From assembly GCF_030816505.1 (NCBI RefSeq), contig NZ_JAUSYB010000001.1, positions 3,410,001-3,474,000 of the forward strand: a DNA stretch of 64,000 nt, in the 5' to 3' direction. The stretch comes from Microbacterium sp. W4I20. Its GTDB lineage: Bacteria; Actinomycetota; Actinomycetes; Actinomycetales; Microbacteriaceae. The notes beneath the pieces are model-generated. The model had not been told where the DNA came from, searched no databases, and was given only the letters and a program-made list of their open reading frames with translations. Made by a program: the position numbers and the translations under genes. Below, piece after piece: positions 49,572 through 57,485 of this stretch (the first letter of the stretch is position 1; every line of letters begins with the position of its first letter).

Positions 49572-50611
49572 GACCGCGCACCTCCGAGCGAGGGCTGCTG
49601 CTGCGTGATGCAGTGGATGCCGCCGCCGCGGTCGAACAGCGGCCGGGCGTCGACCGTCACGACTCGGCGACCCGGATACGCGTCGGCGAGGATCTCCCGT
49701 GCCGCAGCATCCGCCTTCTCGTCGCCGAACCCGCATGCCACGACTCCGCCGTTCGTGACGAGGTGATTGACGTAGCTCCAGTCCACGAAGCCCTCGTCGT
49801 CGCGGAGGGTCGATGGGGCGGGCAGCCCGATGACCTCGAAGCGGCGGCCGGCGGCATCCGTCTGCTGCTCCAGGTAGGCACGCAGCTCGCGCGTGACGGC
49901 GTGATCGGGGTGATCGGGATCCTGCTGATCGTGCAGCAGGAGGCGACCGGGCGAGACGAGCGTCGCGACGATGTCGACGTGGCCGTTCGTGCCGAAGTCG
50001 TCGTAGTCGCGGGTGAGTCCGCGGGGGAGCCAGACGGCTTTGGTCGCTCCGATCGTGCGGAGCATCTCGGCCTCGACGCGCGCCTTGTCGGCGAACGGAT
50101 TGCGCCGCGGGTCGAGCTGCACGGTGTCGGTGAGCAGCACGGTGCCCTCGCCGTCGACGTGGATGCCGCCGCCCTCGTTGACGAGCACCGAGCTGACGAG
50201 CTCAGCCCCGACCGCGCCGGCGACGATGCGGGCGTGCTGCGCGGCCTTCGCCCATTCGGCCCAGTCGGGCGCACCCCAGCCGTTGAAGATCCAGTCGACG
50301 GCGCCGAGCACATCGGGGCGCTCGTCGTCGACCACGAACGTGGGGCCGGAGTCGCGCATCCAGAACTCGTCCACCGGCGCTTCGATGATGTCGATGCCGC
50401 CCGCGAGCATGCGTCGGGCGCGGTCGAGCTCGGTCGGGTCGACGAGGATCGAGACGGGCTCGAACTCGGCGACGGCGTTCGCGACGGCCGACCAGGTGGC
50501 GTAGCCCTCTTCGCGTTCGGTCGCGGTCTCGCCAAGCGTCTGCCCCTCGGCGGGGAAGGCCATCCAGGTGCGGTCGTGGGGTGCGGTCTCGGCGGGCATG
50601 CGCCAGCTCAT
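49568..50611 (-). CDS. aguA: Agmatine deiminase / peptidyl-arginine-deiminase-like
   Basis: A 347-residue guanidine-group hydrolase converting agmatine to N-carbamoylputrescine and ammonia. Marks: HDRTWMAFPAEGQTLGE, EFWMRDSGPTFVVDDE, GGGIHVDGEGTVLLT with the catalytic His, FGTNGHVD, and the nucleophile Cys in GGGIHCITQQQPS near the C-terminus. ATG at 50611 preceded by GAGGAGATC. Divergent from a TetR gene, with an operator between them. Confidence 0.88.
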   Translation of the reverse strand: MSWRMPAETAPHDRTWMAFPAEGQTLGETATEREEGYATWSAVANAVAEFEPVSILVDPTELDRARRMLAGGIDIIEAPVDEFWMRDSGPTFVVDDERPDVLGAVDWIFNGWGAPDWAEWAKAAQHARIVAGAVGAELVSSVLVNEGGGIHVDGEGTVLLTDTVQLDPRRNPFADKARVEAEMLRTIGATKAVWLPRGLTRDYDDFGTNGHVDIVATLVSPGRLLLHDQQDPDHPDHAVTRELRAYLEQQTDAAGRRFEVIGLPAPSTLRDDEGFVDWSYVNHLVTNGGVVACGFGDEKADAAAREILADAYPGRRVVTVDARPLFDRGGGIHCITQQQPSLGGARS

Positions 50612-50654
50612 GGTGATCTCCTCGCTGGTGATCGCGTCCGGCAGCATCCGTGCT

Positions 50655-50672
50655 GTTGAACACGTGATCAAC
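50655..50672. promoter_or_regulatory. Imperfect 18-bp palindrome between aguA and tetR
   Basis: GTTGAACAC-GTGATCAAC, one mismatch between half-sites, 20 bases ahead of the TetR start and 44 bases ahead of the aguA start. Likely operator for the TetR protein. Confidence 0.6.
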
Positions 50673-50692
50673 GGGTGCTACGGTAACCCTCG

Positions 50693-51328
50693 ATGAACAC
50701 CACGTCAAGAGCACCCGCCTCGCGGCGGATGCCACCGGAGGAGCGCGAACGCTCGATCGTCGAGGGCGCCGTCGAGCTGGCGCTCGCGAACGGGATCGAC
50801 GCGCTCACCGTGCGCGCGATCGCCGCGCACGTCGGGGTGACTCCTGCCCTCGTCGCCCACTACCGGCCCGTCATGGATTCGCTCGTCGCCGAGGTCTTCG
50901 GTGCGATCGTCGCCGCGGAGCGGAACGAGGTACTCGACGACTTCTCGCCCGCGGGTGGACTGCGCGCGAGCCTGCAGCGCCTGGTCGAGAGCTTGCTCGA
51001 CGGATCCCGCGACGACGTCGCCCTCATCTGGGTGCAGGCCTGGTCGCTCGGCGTGCGCAACGCCCTGCTGGGGGAGCGCGTCCGCGCCGAGATGGACCTG
51101 TGGCAGAGCCGCCTCGAAGAAGTCATCGCGGGTGCGGCATCCGAAGATCCCGACGATTCCGCCGATCCGGCGTTCGCCGCCTGGATGCTGCTCGCCATGG
51201 TCGACGGCATGAGCGCGCACTCCCTCGTGAAGTGGGCGCCGCACGACCGCGCCGACCTCGCGCGCCGCACGGTCTCCGCCGTGATCGACCGCCCCTCTTC
51301 CACCCCGATCAGTGAGGAACGCCCATGA
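50693..51328 (+). CDS. TetR/AcrR family regulator (BetI-like) of the amine cluster
   Basis: A 211-residue regulator: helix-turn-helix about residues 18-62 (ALTVRAIAAHVGVTPALVAH), C-terminal ligand domain with LIWVQAWSLGVRNALLGERV as in the BetI branch. Overlaps the PLP decarboxylase start by four bases (ATGA) and is divergent from aguA-amidase, so it probably controls both transcripts in response to an amine. Confidence 0.8.
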   Translation: MNTTSRAPASRRMPPEERERSIVEGAVELALANGIDALTVRAIAAHVGVTPALVAHYRPVMDSLVAEVFGAIVAAERNEVLDDFSPAGGLRASLQRLVESLLDGSRDDVALIWVQAWSLGVRNALLGERVRAEMDLWQSRLEEVIAGAASEDPDDSADPAFAAWMLLAMVDGMSAHSLVKWAPHDRADLARRTVSAVIDRPSSTPISEERP

Positions 51329-52698
51329 GCGCTGACCGCATGCACGCCGCGTCGCCCGAGTCGACCGCGATCGTCGATGCCGTGCTCGACTACTCCCGGC
51401 GGCGGATGCTGGCCACGGATGTGCCGCTCGACAAGCCGCAGACCGAGGCGGAGCTCAACCGGCTCATCGGGGCCACCATCACGGACGCCGGACTCGGAGC
51501 GAACCGCGCGCTGAGCCTGTTCGAGCACGTTCTCGCGCCGGCGTGCCTGACCACGAGTCATCCGCTCTACCTGTCCTTCATCCCCACCGCGCCGACCATG
51601 GCGGCGATCGCGTTCGACCTGGTCGTCTCGGCATCCGGTCTCTACGGCGGCAGCTGGCTCGAGGGGGCGGGTGCGGTGCACGCCGAGAACGAGGTGCTGT
51701 CGTTCCTCGCGGCCGAGTTCGGGCTGCCGGACACCGCCGGTGGCGTCTTCGTGCAGGGCGGCACGATCGGCAATCTCTCGGCGCTCGTCGCGGCGCGCGA
51801 AGCGGCGAAGGCCCGACTGATCGCTGCCGGGAAGGACCTCCCGACGCGCTGGAAGATCGTCTGCAGCGTCGAGGCGCACTCCTCGAACAAGTCCGCCGCG
51901 CGGGTGATGGATGCCGATGTGCTCCTCGTGCCCGCCGGCGATGACGGCGTGCTGCGGGCGGATGCCGTGCGCGAGGCACTCGCCGCGCACGGCGACGAGA
52001 TCTGCGCGGTCGTGGCGACCGGCGGCTCGACCAACTTCGGCATCGTCGACGACATCGCCGGCATCGCGGCGCTCAAGGACGAGTTCGACTTCTGGCTGCA
52101 CATCGACGGCGCCTACGGACTCACGGCGATGCTCGCGCCCGAGGCCCGGCCGATCTTCGCGGGCGTCGAGCGCGCCGACTCGGTGATCGTCGACCCGCAC
52201 AAGTGGCTGTTCGCGCCGTTCGACTGCTGCGCCCTGATCTACCGCGACCCTGACAACGGTCGCAGAGCCCACACGCAGCATGCGGAGTACCTCGACATCC
52301 TCACCGACGTCGACGAGTTCAGCCCGTCGGACTACTCGATCCAGCTCACCCGGCGCCCGCGCGGCCTGCCGATGTGGTTCTCGCTCGCGACCTACGGTGT
52401 GACCGCGTACCGGGATGCCGTCAGCAGCACGCTCGCGCTGACGCAGCGCATCGCCGCGGAGATCTCGCGGCGGCCGGAGCTGCGGCTGGTGCGCGACCCG
52501 CAGCTGTCGGTCGTGGTGTTCGAGCGCGAGGGTTGGGAGCGGGCGGACTACGACCGCTGGTCGGCGGCGCTCCTCGACACGCAGCGGGCCTTCGTGGTGC
52601 CGAGCTCGCACGCCGGGCGGCCGAACACGCGCTTCGCGATCCTCAACCCGCTCACGACCTTCGACGACCTCGTCGGCATCCTCGACACGATGAAGTAG
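51325..52698 (+). CDS. PLP-dependent (group II) amino acid decarboxylase
   Basis: A 457-residue fold-type I decarboxylase of the aromatic/diaminobutyrate group. GGVFVQGGTIGNLSALVAAR near residue 133, VATGGSTNFGIVDDI near 230, DFWLHIDGAYGLTAML with the PLP-Asp near 252 and the Schiff-base Lys in VDPHKWLFAPFDCC near 292. Substrate undetermined: aromatic amino acids, glutamate or diamino acids. Co-transcribed with the TetR, next to agmatine breakdown, so it may feed or drain amines. Confidence 0.85.
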   Translation: MSADRMHAASPESTAIVDAVLDYSRRRMLATDVPLDKPQTEAELNRLIGATITDAGLGANRALSLFEHVLAPACLTTSHPLYLSFIPTAPTMAAIAFDLVVSASGLYGGSWLEGAGAVHAENEVLSFLAAEFGLPDTAGGVFVQGGTIGNLSALVAAREAAKARLIAAGKDLPTRWKIVCSVEAHSSNKSAARVMDADVLLVPAGDDGVLRADAVREALAAHGDEICAVVATGGSTNFGIVDDIAGIAALKDEFDFWLHIDGAYGLTAMLAPEARPIFAGVERADSVIVDPHKWLFAPFDCCALIYRDPDNGRRAHTQHAEYLDILTDVDEFSPSDYSIQLTRRPRGLPMWFSLATYGVTAYRDAVSSTLALTQRIAAEISRRPELRLVRDPQLSVVVFEREGWERADYDRWSAALLDTQRAFVVPSSHAGRPNTRFAILNPLTTFDDLVGILDTMK

Positions 52699-52718
52699 AT
52701 CGGACTCGAGCGGATGCG

Positions 52719-53783
52719 TCAGCGCGTCGTGTGGGTGTTCAGGAAGTCGATCGTCTTCTGGAGCGCGGTCCGCGCGTCGGGCAGGTCGAGGTGGAACTGA
52801 TACTCGTGCGGCAGCGCGGGCTCGTGCGGGGCGGGCCAGAACTGGGTCGTCACGTCGACGCCGAGCTCCTCCAGGCGCTGCGCCATCGGGACGGACTGCA
52901 GCCAGGTGAGGCCGTCGCCGTTCCCGCCGGAGATGTACGTCGTGGGGAAGTCCTTCGTCACCCAGTCGACCGTCGACATGGTGGCGCCGGTGGAGTCCTC
53001 GGCCCAGGTCTTCGTGCCCGAGTACGCCCACATCGCCGACTTGAAGCCCCAGCCGGCGAGACCGTCGAGCTGCGCGAGCGCTCCGAGGTCGTACACACCG
53101 CAGTTCAACACCGTGGCGGCGAGCTGGTCGGCAGTCAGCGAGGGTTCGATGCCCATGATCTCGGCGTAGTCCGAGCTGGTGACGAGCGCGGCCATCTGGC
53201 TGGCGAGCTGGGCGCCGGCAGAGTCTCCGGCGAGCACGATCTGCGTAGCGTCCACGCCGAGCTCGTCGGCGTGCGCGACGATGTAGGCGAGCGCGTCGTT
53301 GAGCTGGTGCACGGCGAGCGGGTAGACGCCCTCCGGCCCGATCGTGTAGTTCACGGCGATGGTGGTGTACCCCTCGGCGGCGAGGATGCGCATGTACGGG
53401 TCGACGTTCTCCTTCGCCCCCGAGATCCAGGCGCCGCCGTGGATCCAGACGACCGTGGGCAGGGGGCCGGAGGCGGATGCCGGACGGAAGACGTCCATCG
53501 TCGTGTCGGCGCCGTCGTCGCCGTACGCGACGTCGAGCGTCTCGGTGAGCTTGGTGTCTGGGACGTGCTTGTCCATCTCGGCCGCTGTCTCGTCGCCGCC
53601 CTTCGTGAACACCGCGCGGATGATCATCGCCGAGGGCCACGGGGTGAGCGATCCGATGACCGCCACGACCGCAGCGACCCCGACCACGATGCCGAGCGTC
53701 ACCTTCGTGCGATGCCACCGCCTGCGGACCCTCTTCGGACGGACGCTGGTCGGGCGTTCGGACTCTTCGGCGTGCGCGCTCAT
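52719..53783 (-). CDS. Membrane-anchored alpha/beta-hydrolase (HSL/BD-FAE esterase family)
   Basis: A 354-residue esterase with an N-terminal Arg-rich tail and one membrane anchor (about residues 27-50), catalytic domain outside. Oxyanion-hole motif VVWIHGGAWISG near 112, nucleophile elbow VLAGDSAGAQLA near 165, catalytic His in FWPAPHEPALPHEYQFHL near 325. Substrate unknown. Convergent with the decarboxylase gene. Confidence 0.85.
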   Translation of the reverse strand: MSAHAEESERPTSVRPKRVRRRWHRTKVTLGIVVGVAAVVAVIGSLTPWPSAMIIRAVFTKGGDETAAEMDKHVPDTKLTETLDVAYGDDGADTTMDVFRPASASGPLPTVVWIHGGAWISGAKENVDPYMRILAAEGYTTIAVNYTIGPEGVYPLAVHQLNDALAYIVAHADELGVDATQIVLAGDSAGAQLASQMAALVTSSDYAEIMGIEPSLTADQLAATVLNCGVYDLGALAQLDGLAGWGFKSAMWAYSGTKTWAEDSTGATMSTVDWVTKDFPTTYISGGNGDGLTWLQSVPMAQRLEELGVDVTTQFWPAPHEPALPHEYQFHLDLPDARTALQKTIDFLNTHTTR

Positions 53784-53971
53784 GGGTGTGAGACCCCTCT
53801 CCGCGCCTCAGTGTGCCAGTATTCCGGTGCGCGGCGCACGCGCCACGGGCGGCCCGATGACGTCCGACCGATCGCGGAGTTCATGACGGATCGCGGAGCC
53901 GACCGCGGAAACGCATCCGCGAAACGTCGTCGAGTCCGTGAGTCGTCGTCGCTCCGACGTCAGGCGGTGAG

Positions 53972-54496
53972 TCAGGCCGTGAGCCCGGCGATGAGGCGCC
54001 GCAGTCCGTAGTCGAAGGCGCGGTCGACGTCGCCGCCGAGCCGGAAGGCGCCGGAGAGCTCCATCTGCAGGAAACCCGTCGCCCAGGCGGTGAAAAGTCG
54101 GGCCGCGTCGAGGGCGTCGTCGTCGCCGACCAGCGCGGCGGAGGCATGGATGACCGGAGCGGCCGAGCGCTGCAGGGCGGCGTGCGGAGCCGCGGCGCTG
54201 AACATGAGCCGGAAGGCCTCGGGCTGCTGCTGGGCGAACGACCGGTAGGCGCCCGCGATGTCGGTGAGGTCGGCATCCGCAGCGCCGAGGCGGGCGGTGA
54301 GCTCGTCGATGATCGACTCGGCGATGGCGGAGAGGAGGGCGTCGCGATCGCGCACGCGCTTGTAGAGCGAGGGGGCCCGCACCCCGACACGGGTGGCGAC
54401 GGCCTGCATCGTGACGCTCGCCGGCCCCGTCGCGTCGAGGATCTCCCGGCCCGCGGCGATGATCTGCTCGAGCGAGGTCCGATCGGGTGTCGGCAT
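53972..54496 (-). CDS. TetR/AcrR family regulator (TetR_C_13/33-like)
   Basis: A 174-residue regulator: helix-turn-helix in ASVTMQAVATRVGVRAPSLY (about residues 25-48) and a ligand domain with FAQQQPEAFRLMFSAAAP, the WHG/TetR_C_33 pattern. ATG at 54496 follows AAGGAGAAG; the frame opens earlier but inside the promoter. Divergent from the metallo-hydrolase gene. Confidence 0.8.
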   Translation of the reverse strand: MPTPDRTSLEQIIAAGREILDATGPASVTMQAVATRVGVRAPSLYKRVRDRDALLSAIAESIIDELTARLGAADADLTDIAGAYRSFAQQQPEAFRLMFSAAAPHAALQRSAAPVIHASAALVGDDDALDAARLFTAWATGFLQMELSGAFRLGGDVDRAFDYGLRRLIAGLTA

Positions 54497-54507
54497 GACT
54501 TCTCCTT

Positions 54508-54545
54508 GATAGCTATTGACATTAGCCATGATAGCTACGTATCGT
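54508..54545 (+). promoter_or_regulatory. Promoter and TGATAGCTA direct repeats, TetR-controlled
   Basis: TGATAGCTA occurs at 54508-54516 and 54529-54537, 21 bp apart (two helical turns). Between and over them lies a promoter with -35 TTGACA (54516-54521), 18-base spacer and -10 TATCGT (54540-54545). GCTACG-TAT-CGTAGC follows at 54533-54547 as a palindrome. Candidate operator set for the adjoining TetR. Confidence 0.55.
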
Positions 54546-54578
54546 AGCCACCGCAACCATCCTCGAAGGGATCCACCC

Positions 54579-55289
54579 ATGAAGCTCGCACCGCACCTGC
54601 ACCGGCTCGGCAATGACATCGTCGCGTCGTACCTCATCGACCTGCCGGAGGGGATCACGCTGATCGACGCGGGGCTCCCCGGGCACTGGAACGACCTGCA
54701 GCGCGAACTCGCCGAGATCGGGCGGCCGCTGTCCGACATCCGTGGGTTGGTGCTCACGCACGGAGACGGAGATCACATCGGGTTCGCCGAGCGCCTGCAC
54801 CGGGAGGCCGGAGTGCCAGTCTTCATCCACGCCGCCGATGCCCACCGCGTGCGTACGGGGGAGAAGCCGAAGACCGCGATGGGGCCCGCGCGACTCGGAC
54901 CGATGCTCGGATTCTTCGCCTACGGCATCCGCAAGAACGCCCTGCGCACGCGGCACGTGAGCGAGGTCGTCGAGGTCGCCGACGGAGACGTGCTCGATCT
55001 GCCGGGGGCGCCGGTGATCGTCGGGATGCCCGGCCACTCGCCGGGCAGCATCGCGGTGCACGTGCCCGCCGCCGACGCGGTCTTCGTCGGCGACGCCCTC
55101 ACCACCCGCCACGTGCTCACCGGCCGGAAGGGCGCTCAACCCGCGCCTTTCACGGACGAGCCCGCGACCGCACGGGACTCACTCGACCGCCTGGCCGGCC
55201 TGTCGGCATCCTGGGTGCTGCCCGGGCATGGAGCCCCCTGGCACGGGACGCCCGCGGACATCGCCGCGGAGGTACGGGCAGCGGCCTGA
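54579..55289 (+). CDS. MBL-fold metallo-hydrolase
   Basis: A 236-residue metallo-beta-lactamase-fold protein. Zinc site: LTHGDGDHIGFA (HxGxDH form of HxHxDH, near residues 60-71), GMPGHSPGSI (near 150), VFVGDAL (near 170) and WVLPGHGAPW (near 213). Probable thioester, lactone or phosphodiester hydrolase; inducible through the divergent TetR. RBS GAAGGG. Followed by a long hairpin. Confidence 0.85.
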   Translation: MKLAPHLHRLGNDIVASYLIDLPEGITLIDAGLPGHWNDLQRELAEIGRPLSDIRGLVLTHGDGDHIGFAERLHREAGVPVFIHAADAHRVRTGEKPKTAMGPARLGPMLGFFAYGIRKNALRTRHVSEVVEVADGDVLDLPGAPVIVGMPGHSPGSIAVHVPAADAVFVGDALTTRHVLTGRKGAQPAPFTDEPATARDSLDRLAGLSASWVLPGHGAPWHGTPADIAAEVRAAA

Positions 55290-55310
55290 GGTCGTCCCCG
55301 GTCGCACCCC

Positions 55311-55377
55311 GGGGGCCGACACGCCAGATGTCGGACGGATGCAGGGGATCGGTCCGACATCTGGCGTGTCGGCCCCC
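55311..55377. repeat. Large intergenic hairpin, 26-bp perfect arms
   Basis: Left arm 55311-55336 and right arm 55352-55377 are exact complements over 26 bases (GGGGGCCGACACGCCAGATG... on the left), 15-base loop. Weaker complementarity (GCACCC / GGGTGC, GTCCCC / GGGGAC) extends it outward to about 55293-55396. Lies between the convergent MBL and hydrolase genes; no T tract. Confidence 0.85.
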
Positions 55378-55416
55378 AGTTTGGGTGCGGGGACGGGGAC
55401 GGGCGCGGTGCGGGCC

Positions 55417-56010
55417 TCAGCGCCCGGCAAGTACGGAGGCCGTGTCGCTGACCGTGATCTGCGGCGGATACAGCCCCATCACCTGGAGCGCCGCCGCCTG
55501 GTTCTCGGCGCTCGACCCTGCACAGGCGTCGGCGGCGACCGTGACGAACGCCCCGGCATCCGCTGCGGCCAGGGCCGTCGAGATCACGCAGCAATCCGTC
55601 GACACCCCGGCCAGCACGACGTGCGCGCCCCGACCGAGGAGCGCCTCGAGCTCCGGACCCCACTTGCCAAACGTCGGCAGATCGAGGGTCGGATGCGGCG
55701 ACAGCCCCACCGCGTCCGGCACGAGGTCGAACAGCGGATCCGTCGGCGGCTGATCGGCGAACGGCCACGCGGCGAAGTAGGCACCCCATGAAGTGGAGCG
55801 GTCGGCCGTCGGCATCCATCGCGTCACGATGACGCGCTCGCCGAACGCCGCGGCCAGCGAGCGGATGCGCGGCATCGCCTCGGCGAAGAACGGCGAGCCC
55901 CAGGCCGAATCGGGCGAGGCGAAGATCGCCTGCGGATCGATCACGACCAGCCAGGGCTGGTTCTCCGCATACGACTCCTGGGTCGCTGAGCTTGTCGAAG
56001 GGCCGCTCAC
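55417..56010 (-). CDS. Cysteine hydrolase, isochorismatase family
   Basis: A 197-residue enzyme with the Asp-Lys-Cys triad: VVIDPQAIF (Asp near residue 25), TFGKWGPEL (Lys near 118) and LAGVSTDCCVISTA (Cys near 143). Family members hydrolyse amides or ureido compounds such as nicotinamide, N-carbamoyl amines and ureidoacrylate. GTG start at 56010 overlaps the permease stop (GTGA). Its first dozen codons (SGPSTSSATQ) are encoded by a copy of the dispersed repeat. Confidence 0.85.
   Translation of the reverse strand: MSGPSTSSATQESYAENQPWLVVIDPQAIFASPDSAWGSPFFAEAMPRIRSLAAAFGERVIVTRWMPTADRSTSWGAYFAAWPFADQPPTDPLFDLVPDAVGLSPHPTLDLPTFGKWGPELEALLGRGAHVVLAGVSTDCCVISTALAAADAGAFVTVAADACAGSSAENQAAALQVMGLYPPQITVSDTASVLAGR
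55980..56004. repeat. Dispersed repeat, copy 2, inside the hydrolase N-terminus
   Basis: GGGTCG-CTGAGCTTGTCGAAGG-GCC, identical in its core to copy 1; read on the gene strand it encodes GPSTSSAT at the very start of the cysteine hydrolase. Confidence 0.75.
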
Positions 56011-57449
56011 GCCATCTCCTGCCGCCGGATCTTCCCCGCCCGCGCGAAGTACGTCACGACGAACGACAGCACCAGCGCGAAGAACACTCCGAGGTTCGCA
56101 TAGGCGAAGGGGCCGTCGGCCCCGCCGACCAGGAACAGCAGGTATCCCTGCCAGTTGTTCCACGGCGCAGCATCCGCGAATCCGTTGAGCACGAGTCCCC
56201 AGCCGATCACGCTGGTCACGATCATCGTGCCGATCGAGATCCAGTCCCAGGCGCCGTAGCGTCCGCGGCTGTCGAACAGGGCTTCGTCGTCGTAGTCCTT
56301 CTTCCGGCGCAGGATGTCGGCGATCAGGATGCCGGCCCACGAGGCGAGCGGCACGCCGAGCGTGATCAGGAAGCTCTGGAACGGCCCCAGGAAGTCGGTC
56401 GCGAAGAACACCACGTAGATGGTGCCGATCGTGAGGATCACGCCGTCGATCGCGGCGGCCGACGGCCGGGGGATGCGGATGCCGAGGCTGAGCAGCGTCA
56501 GTCCGGAGGAGTAGATGCCGAGCACGGCGCCCGACACGAGCGCCAGGACCGCCGTGAGCAGGAACGGCACGAGCACCCAGGGCGGGAGCAGCGTCGCGAG
56601 GGCGCCGACCGGGTCGGCCTGCACGGCGGCGAAGAGTTCGTCGTTCGACCCCGCGAGCAGCAGTCCGAACACCACGAGGATGATCGGTGCCACCGACCCG
56701 CCGATCGTGTTCCAGCCGACGATCGCCCCATCGGATGCCGTGCGCTTCTGGTACCGCGACCAGTCCGCCGCGATGTTGATCCAGCCGAGGCCGAAGCCGG
56801 TCATCACCATGACGAGCGCGCCGATCACCTGGCCGATGCCGCCGTCCGGGCGGGCCATCACGGCGGCGAGGTCGATGCTCGGCGCCGCGAGGATGATGTA
56901 CAGCACGGTGACGATCCCGGTGACCCAGGTCAGCACCGACTGCAGCTTCATGATCGTGTGATACCCGAGCACGGATGCCACCACGATGAGAGCCGCGACG
57001 ATCACGGTCGCGATGATCTTCAGCGCGATGCTGTCGCCGTCGCCGCCGAGCTGCGTGATCACGGTGGCCGTGGCGAGCACGGCGATGATCGCGAGGAACG
57101 TCTCCCAGCCGATCGAGGTCAGCCACGAGACGATGCCGGGCACCTTCTGGCCCTGCACGCCGAAGGCGGCGCGGGAGAGCACCATGGTCGGGGCTGAGCC
57201 CCGCTTGCCGGCGATCGCGATCAGCCCGCACAGCAGGAACGACACCGTGATGCCGATGATCGACACCACTGTCGCCTGCCAGAACGAGATGCCGAAGCCC
57301 AGCACGAACGATCCGTACGACATGCCGAACACCGACACGTTCGCCGCGAACCAGGGCCAGAACAGGTCACGCGGCTTCGCGGTCCGCTCGGATTCCGGGA
57401 TGATCTCGATGCCCGCGCGCTCGATGAGAGCCGGCTTGATGTCCGTCAT
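56007..57449 (-). CDS. NCS1 family nucleobase/cytosine-purine permease
   Basis: A 480-residue transporter with about 12 hydrophobic segments. Family blocks: PRDLFWPWFAANVSVFGMSY near residue 25, GKRGSAPTMVLSRAAFGVQG near 90, and INIAADWSRYQKR near 215. Imports a nucleobase, hydantoin, allantoin or related compound with sodium or protons. Coupled to a downstream isochorismatase-like hydrolase (GTGA overlap), which fits uptake plus hydrolysis of a ureido or amide compound. The ATG at 57449 was preferred to two ATG codons just upstream. Confidence 0.85.
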   Translation of the reverse strand: MTDIKPALIERAGIEIIPESERTAKPRDLFWPWFAANVSVFGMSYGSFVLGFGISFWQATVVSIIGITVSFLLCGLIAIAGKRGSAPTMVLSRAAFGVQGQKVPGIVSWLTSIGWETFLAIIAVLATATVITQLGGDGDSIALKIIATVIVAALIVVASVLGYHTIMKLQSVLTWVTGIVTVLYIILAAPSIDLAAVMARPDGGIGQVIGALVMVMTGFGLGWINIAADWSRYQKRTASDGAIVGWNTIGGSVAPIILVVFGLLLAGSNDELFAAVQADPVGALATLLPPWVLVPFLLTAVLALVSGAVLGIYSSGLTLLSLGIRIPRPSAAAIDGVILTIGTIYVVFFATDFLGPFQSFLITLGVPLASWAGILIADILRRKKDYDDEALFDSRGRYGAWDWISIGTMIVTSVIGWGLVLNGFADAAPWNNWQGYLLFLVGGADGPFAYANLGVFFALVLSFVVTYFARAGKIRRQEMA

Positions 57450-57485
57450 GAGCATCATCTTGGCACTGCGCGAGTGCCGTCGGGG

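Noticed and set aside
50860..53718. Minus-strand 952-codon open frame
   Set aside because: Runs antisense through the TetR and PLP decarboxylase genes, both with strong family motifs, and then in the wrong frame through the esterase gene.
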